Source: Clostridiales bacterium (GTDB lineage: Bacteria > Bacillota > Clostridia > Christensenellales > Aristaeellaceae). Taken from it: a DNA stretch of 43,223 bases. Shown here piece after piece: positions 30,896-39,060 of the stretch; position 1 is the first letter of the stretch; every line of letters starts with the position of its first letter. The stretch covers positions 1 to 43,223 of the forward strand of contig SFIM01000019.1 in assembly GCA_004556155.1 (NCBI GenBank). The letters are read 5' to 3'. Under the pieces are notes generated by a model. The model saw only the letters and a list, made by a program, of their open reading frames with translations, did no database searches and was not told where the DNA came from. The translations under genes and the position numbers were made by a program.

Positions 30896-32098
30896 ATGGG
30901 CGTGCTGGACGGGAAGACAATTGTATTTGGCGTGACGGGCGGCATCGCGGCGTATAAGAGCTGCGAGGCGGTGTCGCGCCTGAAAAAGCTGGGCGCTACG
31001 GTGTGCGTGATTATGACAAAGAACGCCACCGAGTTTGTTGCGCCCATGACCTTTGAAACCCTGTCCAACCAGCCCTGCGTGGTGGATACCTTCGCACGGC
31101 CCGAGCGCTGGGAGGTGGAGCATGTTTCCCTGGCCAAGCGCGCCGATCTCTTTGTCATCGCGCCCGCTACGGCCAATATCATGGCCAAGCTGGCTCACGG
31201 CATTGCCGACGATATGCTGTCCACCACCTGCCTGGCCACCCGCGCGCCCATGCTGATCGCCCCGGCGATGAACACTGGCATGTGGGAAAATGTTGCGACA
31301 CAGGAAAACCTGAAAATCTTGCAGGCGCGCGGCATGCACTTTGTCGGCCCCGAGGGCGGATATCTGGCCTGCGGCGATGTGGGCGCGGGACGCATGAGCG
31401 AGCCTGCGCAGATCGTGGAGCGCTGCGTGCAGCTGCTTACCGCTGCGCGCGATATGCAGGACTTGCGCGTGCTGGTCACGGCCGGCCCCACCTGCGAGAA
31501 TATCGACCCCGTGCGCTTTATCACCAATCGTTCCAGCGGCAAGATGGGCTATGCCCTGGCCGAGGCTGCGCTGCGCCGCGGCGCGCAGGTAACGCTGGTG
31601 ACAGGCCCGGTGTCGCTTACGCCCCCGCAGGGTGCACAGGTAGAGCCTGTGCGCACCACCGAGGATCTGCTACAGCGCATGCTGGCGCTTGCGCCCGAGC
31701 AGGATATTGTCATTCAGGCCGCCGCTCCGGCGGATTATCGGGCGCAGCAGATCGCCCCGCAAAAGCTGAAAAAGCAGGGCGACGGCGCGCTGACGCTCAC
31801 CTTTGTGCCTACGCCTGACGTGGCCAAGGCCGTGGGGGAGGGCAAGCGCGACGGGCAGATATTGGTCGGCTTTGCCGCTGAAACCGAAACCGCCGTTGAA
31901 AACGCCCGCAAGAAGCTGGACAGCAAGCATCTGGATATGATCGTGGCCAACGACGTCACCCAGCCCGGCGCGGGCTTTGACGTGGATACCAACATCGCCA
32001 CCATCATTACCCATCAGCAGGCCGAAAGCCTGCCCATCATGACCAAGAAAGCGCTCGCGGACGAGATTCTCACCCGCGCGCTGGCGCTTCGGGGATAA
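30896..32098 (+). CDS. coaBC: Bifunctional phosphopantothenoylcysteine decarboxylase/ligase
   Basis: A 400-residue fusion for two steps of coenzyme A synthesis. The N-terminal flavoprotein CoaC (about 1-185) has GVTGGIAAYKSCEAVSRLKK, the PASANT-like TANIMAKLAHGIADDMLS and the active-site APAMNTGMW. The CoaB ligase part (about 186-400) has VLVTAGPTCENIDPVRFITNRSSGKMG and VGFAAETE...KLDSKHLDMIVAND, including the CTP-dependent region. GGAG lies about 8 nt before the ATG, within the rpoZ end. It is separated from priA by 3 nt. Confidence 0.97.
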   Translation: MGVLDGKTIVFGVTGGIAAYKSCEAVSRLKKLGATVCVIMTKNATEFVAPMTFETLSNQPCVVDTFARPERWEVEHVSLAKRADLFVIAPATANIMAKLAHGIADDMLSTTCLATRAPMLIAPAMNTGMWENVATQENLKILQARGMHFVGPEGGYLACGDVGAGRMSEPAQIVERCVQLLTAARDMQDLRVLVTAGPTCENIDPVRFITNRSSGKMGYALAEAALRRGAQVTLVTGPVSLTPPQGAQVEPVRTTEDLLQRMLALAPEQDIVIQAAAPADYRAQQIAPQKLKKQGDGALTLTFVPTPDVAKAVGEGKRDGQILVGFAAETETAVENARKKLDSKHLDMIVANDVTQPGAGFDVDTNIATIITHQQAESLPIMTKKALADEILTRALALRG

Positions 32099-32101
32099 GA
32101 C

Positions 32102-34327
32102 ATGTACGCACAGGTCATCGTAGATATCGCCAGCGAAAGCGTGGACAGGGTGTTCACCTACCGCGTGCCCGAGGGCATGAACATCGTGCGCGGCATGCGC
32201 GTCAGCGTGCCCTTCGGCCCGCGCAGCGCTGAGGGCTATGTGTTGGGACTTTCGGATACGGCGCAGCTGGATGAAAGCCGCATCAAGGCCATCCGCCAGC
32301 CGCTGGAGGATTATCCCGCCCTCTTGCCGCCGCTGATTGATCTGGCGCAGGAAATTGCGCGCGATACCCATTGCCCGCTGGCTGAGGCGCTGCGGCTGAT
32401 GCTGCCTGCCCAGATGCGCGGCGGGCGCGTAAAGATCAAAACCGAAACGGCGGCGCGGCTGCTGATTGCAGGGGATGACCTGCAGGCCGCCCTTACGGGC
32501 TGCAAAAACGCCAGAAAACGCCGCCTGCTGCTGGAGATGCTGTCCGACGGGCAGCCGCACGCCGTGGCGGAGCTGAAGCAGCTGGTCAAGGATGCGCGGA
32601 CGGGTCTGAACGATCTGTGCCAGCGCGGATACGCGGAGCTCATTGAACACGAAATATTGCGTTCTCCCTATCCGGACACGCTGACGCCGACGCCCGATCC
32701 CGCGCTGACAGACGAGCAGCAGGAGGTTCTATCCGAGCTGCTGCCCGCCGTTGATTGCGGAAAGGGCGCCTTTTTGCTGCATGGCGTCACCGGAAGTGGC
32801 AAGTCCGAGGTGTTCATCCGCGCCGTGCGCCGCTGCCTGCAGCGTGGGCGCGGCGCCATTGTGCTGGTGCCGGAGATCGTGCTGACCCCGCAGATGGTCA
32901 CGTGGTTCCGCGCGCGCTTTGGCGATGTGGCCGCGGTGCTGCATTCGCGCCTGTCCGCGGGTGAGCGCTTTGACGAGTGGCGGCGTATCCGCCTGGGACG
33001 CGCGCGGGTGGTGATTGGCGCGCGCTCGGCGGTGTTTGCGCCGGTGGAGCGGCTGGGGCTGATCGTGGTAGATGAGGAGCATGAGCAAAGCTACCAGAGC
33101 GAGCATTTTCCCCAGTATGACGCGCGAGAGATTGCCATTTCCCGCTGCAAGCGCGAGGGCGCGGCGCTGGTGCTGGCCAGCGCAACCCCATCCATCCTGA
33201 CTTTTGCACGCATGGAGCGCGGTGATTATACGCTGCTGGAAATGCCCCATCGCGTGCACAATCGTCCGCTGCCTGAGGTGACGCTGGCCGATATGCGCAA
33301 GGAGCTGCGGCTGGGCAACAAGGGCATTTTTTCCCAGGCGCTGATGCAGCGCATGGACGACTGCATCCGCGCGGGCAGGCAGATGATGCTGTTTATCAAC
33401 CGCCGCGGCTATGCGCAGTTTGTCAATTGCCGTGCCTGCGGCGAGGCCATCCGCTGCTCGCAGTGCGATGTGACCATGACCTATCACGAGACCGACCATC
33501 GCCTGCACTGCCACTGGTGCGGAGCATCCATTCCCATGCCGGACAAGTGCCCCTCCTGCGGAAGCCTGTATATCCGTGCCTGTGGCATTGGCACCCAGCG
33601 GGTGGAGATGGAGGTGAAAAAGCGCTATCCGAGCGTGGGGGTGATCCGCATGGATGTGGATACCACTGCTACCAAGGATGCGCACGCGCAGCTGCTCAGC
33701 CGCTTTCGCGCCCGCGAGGCGCAGGTGCTCATCGGCACGCAGATGATCGCCAAGGGGCTGGATTTTCCCGAGGTGACGCTGGTGGGCGCGGTGCTGGCCG
33801 ATACGTCGCTGAACATGCCCGATTACCGCGCGCCGGAGCGCACCTTTCAATTGCTTACCCAGGTGGCGGGCCGCGCGGGGCGCGCCGATCTTCCCGGTCA
33901 GGTGGTCATCCAAACTTATATGCCCGAGCATTACGCCATCCGCGCCGCTGCGGCGCAGGATTACCGCGCGTTCTATCGCATGGAGTTTGACCGCCGCAAG
34001 CGCGATCTGTATCCGCCCTTCACCATGATGGCCCGGCTGCTGTGCACAGCGGAAAACGCTGAGATCGCCCAGGCTGTCAGCTGTGAGCTGCTGGATAAGC
34101 TGAACGACTTTTTGCAGAAAAATCCCGTGCTGCGCAGGCGCATCCTGTTTATGCGGCAGGACGACGCACCGCTCAAATACCTGCGCGGCAGGCACCGGGC
34201 GCAGGTGCTGATTAAGCTTCTGGAGCACCCGGACAGCCGCGCGGCGCTGGAATATATGCAGGAACTGACTCAGCAGGGCTGGCCCTGCGACGTATTGCTG
34301 GAAATCAACCCCGCCTCCATGGCGTAA
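32102..34327 (+). CDS. priA: Primosomal replication-restart helicase PriA
   Basis: A 741-residue helicase that restarts stalled forks by loading the replisome. An N-terminal 3'-end-binding domain (about 1-100) and winged-helix region lead to the helicase core: Walker A LLHGVTGSGKSEVF, DEEH box LIVVDEEHEQSYQSE, motif III-like LASATPSI. Eight zinc-binding cysteines occur in four CxxC pairs (CRAC, CSQC, CHWC, CPSC). The C-terminal helicase motifs include LIGTQMIAKGLDFPEVTLVG and QVAGRAGRADLPGQVVIQT. Full family length. The start is 3 nt after coaBC. Confidence 0.97.
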   Translation: MYAQVIVDIASESVDRVFTYRVPEGMNIVRGMRVSVPFGPRSAEGYVLGLSDTAQLDESRIKAIRQPLEDYPALLPPLIDLAQEIARDTHCPLAEALRLMLPAQMRGGRVKIKTETAARLLIAGDDLQAALTGCKNARKRRLLLEMLSDGQPHAVAELKQLVKDARTGLNDLCQRGYAELIEHEILRSPYPDTLTPTPDPALTDEQQEVLSELLPAVDCGKGAFLLHGVTGSGKSEVFIRAVRRCLQRGRGAIVLVPEIVLTPQMVTWFRARFGDVAAVLHSRLSAGERFDEWRRIRLGRARVVIGARSAVFAPVERLGLIVVDEEHEQSYQSEHFPQYDAREIAISRCKREGAALVLASATPSILTFARMERGDYTLLEMPHRVHNRPLPEVTLADMRKELRLGNKGIFSQALMQRMDDCIRAGRQMMLFINRRGYAQFVNCRACGEAIRCSQCDVTMTYHETDHRLHCHWCGASIPMPDKCPSCGSLYIRACGIGTQRVEMEVKKRYPSVGVIRMDVDTTATKDAHAQLLSRFRAREAQVLIGTQMIAKGLDFPEVTLVGAVLADTSLNMPDYRAPERTFQLLTQVAGRAGRADLPGQVVIQTYMPEHYAIRAAAAQDYRAFYRMEFDRRKRDLYPPFTMMARLLCTAENAEIAQAVSCELLDKLNDFLQKNPVLRRRILFMRQDDAPLKYLRGRHRAQVLIKLLEHPDSRAALEYMQELTQQGWPCDVLLEINPASMA

Positions 34328-34339
34328 AGGAGAATGAAC

Positions 34340-34822
34340 ATGGCAGTAAAAGAAATCCTCAAAATTGGCAACGATACCCTGCGCAAAACCTCCCACCCGG
34401 TGGAAAAATTCAACCTGCGCCTGTGGCTGCTGCTGCGCGATATGGCCGATACCATGTATAAGGCCGAGGGCGTGGGTCTGGCCGGGCCGCAGATTGGCAT
34501 CCTGCGCCGGGTAGTGGTGATCGACGTGCAGGACGATCATGGGCTGATCGAGCTGGTGAACCCTGAAATCATTGCTGCCGAGGGCGAGCAGGGCGGCCCT
34601 GAGGGCTGCCTGAGCGTGCCGGGTCGTCAGGGCTTTGTATACCGCCCGCAGAAGGTGACTGTGCGCGCGCAGGATCGCCACGGCAAGGTGTTTGAGCTGA
34701 CAGGCGAGGATCTGCTGGCCCGCGCGCTGTGCCATGAGATTGATCACCTGGATGGCAAGATGTATGTGGATATCGAGGATCATGAGATCGTCGAGGAGGA
34801 AGACGAGGAGGAGCAGGAATAA
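34340..34822 (+). CDS. def: Peptide deformylase
   Basis: A 160-residue metalloenzyme that removes the N-formyl group from new proteins. It has motif 1 GVGLAGPQIG, motif 2 EGCLSVPG (metal Cys) and motif 3 HEIDHLDG (two metal His and catalytic Glu). The start at 34340 (MAVKEIL) is preferred because AAAGGAG lies 7 nt upstream; the ATG at 34334 is only 1 nt from it. The acidic tail EEEDEEEQE is unremarkable. The stop overlaps the fmt start by one base (TAATG), pairing formylation and deformylation. Confidence 0.97.
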   Translation: MAVKEILKIGNDTLRKTSHPVEKFNLRLWLLLRDMADTMYKAEGVGLAGPQIGILRRVVVIDVQDDHGLIELVNPEIIAAEGEQGGPEGCLSVPGRQGFVYRPQKVTVRAQDRHGKVFELTGEDLLARALCHEIDHLDGKMYVDIEDHEIVEEEDEEEQE

Positions 34823-35766
34823 TGGCGCTTCGTGTTGTGTTCATGGGCACGCCCGATTATGGCGTGCCGTCGCTGGAGGCGCTCATCAGCGCCGGTTACG
34901 ACGTGGTGGGCGTGTTCTGCCAGCCGGACAAGCCCTCCGGGCGCGGCAAGAGGATTGCCTTCTGCCCCGTCAAGCAGTGCGCGCTGGCGCACGGCATCCC
35001 CGTGGTGCAGCCGGTAAAGACCCGCGTGGACGGCGTGGAGCCGCTGCGCGCGCTCAAGCCCGATCTGTGCGTCACGGCGGCGTTCGGCCACATCCTGTCC
35101 CAGGAGGTGCTGGATATTCCGCGCATTGGCACGGTCAATGTGCATGCTTCCCTTTTGCCCAAGTATCGCGGCAGCGCGCCGGTCAACTGGGCGCTGATCC
35201 AGGGCGAAACGGTCACGGGTGTAACCACCATGATGACCGATAAGGGCATGGATACCGGCGATATCCTGCTCAAACGCGAGGTGGCCATCCTGCCCCAGGA
35301 AACGGCGGGAGAGCTGGTGGATCGCCTGGCCAAGGTGGGCGCGGAGCTGCTGATTGAAACGCTGCGTGCTATCGAGCGCGGCGATTGCCCGCGCGAAAAG
35401 CAGGATGAAAGCCAGGCCAGCTATTATCCGCTGCTTAAAAAAGAGATGGGTCGCATGGACTTTTCCAAAACCGCGCGCGAGCTGGTCAATTTTGTGCGCG
35501 GCATGACCCCCTGGCCGGGTGCTTACGCGGGCCCCTATAAGGTGCTTTCCGCCCAGGCGGAGGATTATCAGGGCGAGGAGGCGCCGGGCACCATCCTGCG
35601 CGCAGATGCGAAGCAGGGGCTTTGGGTGCGCACGGCGGACGGCGCGCTGCGCCTTGCGCGCATGCAGGCCCCCGGCGGCAAGCCCATGAACGATTGCGAT
35701 TACCTGCGCGGACATCAATTGGAGGCGGGCACGCAGATTGCGCCCGAAGAAACGCATGCAGAATAA
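34822..35766 (+). CDS. fmt: Methionyl-tRNA formyltransferase
   Basis: A 314-residue enzyme that formylates initiator Met-tRNA using 10-formyl-tetrahydrofolate. The N-terminal Rossmann part has VFMGTPDYGVPSLEAL, the catalytic Asn-His-Asp region VNVHASLLPKYRGSAPVNWALIQGE and TTMMTDKGMDTGDIL. A C-terminal tRNA-binding barrel (about 205-310) follows, with FVRGMTPWPGAYA. Its ATG uses the last base of the def stop. The next gene, rsmB, starts 11 nt before the fmt end. Confidence 0.97.
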   Translation: MALRVVFMGTPDYGVPSLEALISAGYDVVGVFCQPDKPSGRGKRIAFCPVKQCALAHGIPVVQPVKTRVDGVEPLRALKPDLCVTAAFGHILSQEVLDIPRIGTVNVHASLLPKYRGSAPVNWALIQGETVTGVTTMMTDKGMDTGDILLKREVAILPQETAGELVDRLAKVGAELLIETLRAIERGDCPREKQDESQASYYPLLKKEMGRMDFSKTARELVNFVRGMTPWPGAYAGPYKVLSAQAEDYQGEEAPGTILRADAKQGLWVRTADGALRLARMQAPGGKPMNDCDYLRGHQLEAGTQIAPEETHAE

Positions 35767-37273
35767 GCCAAACGGCGGTTATAACAAAACTTCTCATCCG
35801 GCCTCCGGCCGTCTGGCAACGGGTCGACCCGGCACAGGCCGGCTCGCTGCGCCGCGTCCCATGAACGCCGCGCCCCGCCCCGCGCAGGCACGGCCTGAGC
35901 TGCGCCCCGCCAACCGCCCCGATGCTCGCCCTGCCCGCAGCAACGCCAACGCCCGCCTGGTGGCGCTCAACGTGCTGTGCGATGTGCTGGGCAACGACGC
36001 TTACGCCGCGCTATCGCTGGATGAGCGCCTGGGCAGCGTTAACCTGAACCAACTGGATCGCCGCCTGTGCGCCAGCATTGTGTACAGGACGCTGGAGAAT
36101 CTGTACTATCTGGATTACGCGCTGGGGCAGTTCCTGCGCGATGCGGACGCACTGGATATGAAGGTGCGCAACATCCTGCGCACGGCTGCCTGCCAGATTC
36201 TGCTGCATGATCGCGTGCCTGACAGCGCGGCGGTCAATGAGGCCGTCAAGCTCACGCGCGAATTGCATCTGGATCCCTTTGCGGGCATGGTCAACGCCGT
36301 GCTGCGCCGTCTGGTGGACAATAAGGAAACCCTCAAGTGGCCCGATTCCTCCGAGGGCGCGCATTACCTGTCGGTGATGTACTCCCTGCCAGAATGGCTG
36401 GCGCAGCGCCTGATTGATGATTACGGCGCGGACGAGGCGCAGAGGATCGCCTCCTACCGCACCGAAAAGCACTTTATTACCATCCGTCCCACCTATGGGC
36501 AGCGCGAGGGAGACTTTGAAAAAATGCTCTCCCGCAAGGTGTGGGAAACCGAAAAGGGCGTAATGCCTGGCGCGGTGCGCGTATACGGCGCGATGCAGAT
36601 TGCTCGTGACAGCGATTTTATCAAGGGCCTGTATTCCATCCAGGGCGAGGGCAGCATGCTGGCGGCCGAGGCCGTGGGCGCCAAGCACGGCATGAGCGTG
36701 CTGGATTGCTGCGCCGCTCCCGGCGGCAAGACGGCCTATATTGCCGAGCGTCTGGAGGGCACGGGCCGCGTATATGCGTGGGATCTGCATGCTCACCGGG
36801 TGGAGTTGATCCGCGCCACCATGCGCAGGCTGCATCTGGATAATGTGCGCGTGGCTGCGCGTGACGCCATGCAGGTGCGCGACGAATTCCTTGGCAGCAT
36901 GGATGCGGTGCTGTTGGACGCGCCGTGCAGCGGCCTGGGCGTGATGGATGATAAGCCCGATGTGAAGTATCGCCATACGCCCGAATCTGTGGCTGAGCTG
37001 TGCGATACCCAGAGAAAGCTGCTGGATGCTTGCTGCCAGTATGTGCGCGTGGGTGGCACGCTGGTGTATTCCACCTGCAGCATGCTCAAGGATGAAAACG
37101 AGCGGCAGATCGCGCGTTTCCTCAAGGATCATCCTGAATTTGAGATCGATGCGCTGCCCGATACTGTGCCGTCCGCGCTGCGCGCGCATTACGGCGAAAA
37201 CGGCCTGCAGCTGCTTCCCTGCCGGGACGGTGTGGAGGGCTTCTTCGTGGCGCGCATGAAGCGCCGCGCGTAA
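35756..37273 (+). CDS. rsmB: 16S rRNA (cytosine(967)-C(5))-methyltransferase RsmB with N-terminal extension
   Basis: A 505-residue methyltransferase. Residues 1-60 are low-complexity and rich in Pro, Arg, Ala and Asn (RPAQARPELRPANRPDARPA), basic and probably disordered, absent from typical RsmB. A NusB-like domain follows (about 65-200, ARLVALNVLCDVL) and then the SAM domain: VLDCCAAPGGKTAYIAE, ARDAMQV, LLDAPCSGLG (first catalytic Cys region) and LVYSTCSMLKDENE (second Cys). The start is assigned to the ATG at 35756, overlapping fmt by 11 nt. The TTG at 35738 is an alternative and the ribosome site is weak (GAAGAA). Confidence 0.93.
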   Translation: MQNKPNGGYNKTSHPASGRLATGRPGTGRLAAPRPMNAAPRPAQARPELRPANRPDARPARSNANARLVALNVLCDVLGNDAYAALSLDERLGSVNLNQLDRRLCASIVYRTLENLYYLDYALGQFLRDADALDMKVRNILRTAACQILLHDRVPDSAAVNEAVKLTRELHLDPFAGMVNAVLRRLVDNKETLKWPDSSEGAHYLSVMYSLPEWLAQRLIDDYGADEAQRIASYRTEKHFITIRPTYGQREGDFEKMLSRKVWETEKGVMPGAVRVYGAMQIARDSDFIKGLYSIQGEGSMLAAEAVGAKHGMSVLDCCAAPGGKTAYIAERLEGTGRVYAWDLHAHRVELIRATMRRLHLDNVRVAARDAMQVRDEFLGSMDAVLLDAPCSGLGVMDDKPDVKYRHTPESVAELCDTQRKLLDACCQYVRVGGTLVYSTCSMLKDENERQIARFLKDHPEFEIDALPDTVPSALRAHYGENGLQLLPCRDGVEGFFVARMKRRA

Positions 37274-37285
37274 GGGAGCTGATTT

Positions 37286-38335
37286 ATGGATAAGCTGGAA
37301 TTGCTTGGGCTGTTTCCCCAGGAGCTGGGCGATGCACTGGCCGATATGAAGCTGCCTGCCTACCGCGTAAAGCAGCTGTTTTCCTGGCTGCATCGCGGCG
37401 CGCGGTTTGAAGAGATGACAAATATCTCCAAGCCCCTGCGTGAAACGCTGGCGCAGAATTATGCCGATCAGCCGGTATCGCTGCTGGAGCAGCGCGTATC
37501 CAAGCTGGATGGCACGCGCAAGCTCCTTTATGCTTTGCGCGATGGCAACTGCGTGGAGGGTGTGCTGATGCACTATCATCACGGCTACACGCTGTGCCTG
37601 TCCACGCAGGTGGGCTGCCGCATGGGCTGTGCCTTCTGTGCCAGCACGCTCAATGGTTGCGTGCGCAGCCTCAGCGCCGCCGAAATGCTGGGGCAGGTGC
37701 ACTGCGCCAACCGTTTGATTGCAGATGATCACATTTCCAACATCGTGCTGATGGGCAGCGGCGAGCCGCTGGATAACTACGATAACGTGACGCGTTTCCT
37801 GCGTCTGGTCAGCCATCCGGACGGGCTGAATATCGGATTGCGCCATATATCGCTGAGCACCTGCGGCCTGGTGCCGCAGATGAAGCGCTTTGCCCGCGAG
37901 GGGCTGCCGGTGACGCTGTCGCTGTCCCTGCACGCGCCCAACGATATCATCCGCCGTCAGCTGATGCCCGTGGCCAACGCCTTTGCCATGGAGGATGTGC
38001 TGGACGCCTGCCGCTATTATATTGAGCAGACCGGCCGGCGGGTGATCTTTGAGTACGCGCTGGTGGATCAGCTGAATTCCCGTCCCGAGCACGCGGCGGA
38101 GCTGGCGCAGCGTCTGCGCGGCATGCAGTGCCATGTAAACGTCATTCCCCTGAATTCTGTGGAGGAAAAGGCGTTGCGCGGCGCGGACGAGGCGGCCATC
38201 GAGCGCTTTATGCAGGAGCTGGAACGCCGGCATATCTCCGTTACCCGCCGCCGCGAAATGGGCGACGACATCGACGGCGCGTGCGGACAGCTGCGCCGCC
38301 ATTATCTGGCCGATCAGGCGGAGCAGCAGGAATAA
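37286..38335 (+). CDS. rlmN: Dual-specificity 23S rRNA/tRNA (adenine-C2)-methyltransferase RlmN
   Basis: A 349-residue radical SAM enzyme that methylates A2503 of 23S rRNA and A37 of some tRNAs. The CxxxCxxC iron-sulfur motif is C111-RMG-C115-AF-C118, and the substrate base-associated Glu of EGVLM precedes it. LSLHAPND is the SAM-binding region. The catalytic Cys residues are in LSTCGLVP and near the end in GACGQLRRH. GGGAG lies about 8 nt before the ATG. It sits 12 nt after rsmB. Confidence 0.97.
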   Translation: MDKLELLGLFPQELGDALADMKLPAYRVKQLFSWLHRGARFEEMTNISKPLRETLAQNYADQPVSLLEQRVSKLDGTRKLLYALRDGNCVEGVLMHYHHGYTLCLSTQVGCRMGCAFCASTLNGCVRSLSAAEMLGQVHCANRLIADDHISNIVLMGSGEPLDNYDNVTRFLRLVSHPDGLNIGLRHISLSTCGLVPQMKRFAREGLPVTLSLSLHAPNDIIRRQLMPVANAFAMEDVLDACRYYIEQTGRRVIFEYALVDQLNSRPEHAAELAQRLRGMQCHVNVIPLNSVEEKALRGADEAAIERFMQELERRHISVTRRREMGDDIDGACGQLRRHYLADQAEQQE

Positions 38336-38361
38336 GCATTCTTTTGTGGAGGATTACAGCC

Positions 38362-39060
38362 ATGAAAGCGTATATGAAAACCCATCGTGGGCTTGTGCGT
38401 GAGCAAAATGAGGATACCATCTGCGTGGCGGAGCCGCTGTATGTGCTGGCGGACGGCATGGGCGGCCATCAGGCAGGCGAGGTTGCCAGCGCCCTGGCAG
38501 CGCGCACGCTGTGCGAGACGCTGCGGGATATGCAGCCCTCCGCCGATGCGCTGACGCGCGGGTATCTGGCGGCCAACAGCGCCGTTTTTGCCCGGCAGAA
38601 GGAGGATGAGACGCTTTCCGGTATGGGCACCACCATGACGGCCCTGTGGGAGGATCAGGAGTATGTGTTCGTGGGGCAGATCGGCGATAGCCGCGCCTAT
38701 CTGTACCGCGATGGAAAGCTGCATCAGATCACCGAGGATCAGTCAATGGTGGGCGAAATGCTGCGCGCGGGCGCGATTACCGAGGAGCAGGCGCGCAGCC
38801 ATCCCTATCGCAATGTGATTACCCAGGCAGTGGGCACCGAGGAGCGGCTTAGTCCCGTGGTAACGCGCATTCTCAAAACGCCGGGGGACATTTGGCTTTT
38901 GTGCTCCGACGGCCTGACCGATATGGCCCGTGATGAGGAAATTGCCGCCGTATTGGCCGATTGCCCGCCCGCGGCGGCTGCGGAGGAGCTGGTACATCTG
39001 GCCCTTCAGCATGGCGGCACCGATAACGTAAGCGTGCTGCTGCTGGAGGTGAAGGCATGA
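38362..39060 (+). CDS. prpC: PP2C-family Ser/Thr phosphatase (PrpC/Stp/IreP)
   Basis: A 232-residue metal-dependent phosphatase. The start at 38362 (MKAYMKTHRGLVREQNED) has GGAGG 9 nt upstream; a longer open frame in this phase runs back through rlmN and is spurious. PP2C motifs are GLVREQNEDTICV, VLADGMGGHQAGEVAS (metal Asp/Gly), GMGTTMTALW, VGQIGDSRAYLY, LCSDGLTDM and GGTDNVSVLLLE. It dephosphorylates targets of the kinase encoded next, with which it overlaps as ATGA. Confidence 0.96.
   Translation: MKAYMKTHRGLVREQNEDTICVAEPLYVLADGMGGHQAGEVASALAARTLCETLRDMQPSADALTRGYLAANSAVFARQKEDETLSGMGTTMTALWEDQEYVFVGQIGDSRAYLYRDGKLHQITEDQSMVGEMLRAGAITEEQARSHPYRNVITQAVGTEERLSPVVTRILKTPGDIWLLCSDGLTDMARDEEIAAVLADCPPAAAAEELVHLALQHGGTDNVSVLLLEVKA

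Noticed and set aside
32729..34783. 684-codon minus-strand frame across priA and def
   Set aside because: Antisense shadow, His/Gln/Ala-rich, no motifs or ribosome site.
36011..38302. 763-codon minus-strand frame across rsmB and rlmN
   Set aside because: Antisense to two conserved enzymes, with no recognisable domain.
38128..38361. N-terminal extension of the PP2C phosphatase into rlmN
   Set aside because: The extension is out of frame with rlmN and Arg-rich. GGAGG before 38362 and the PP2C N-terminus fix the start.
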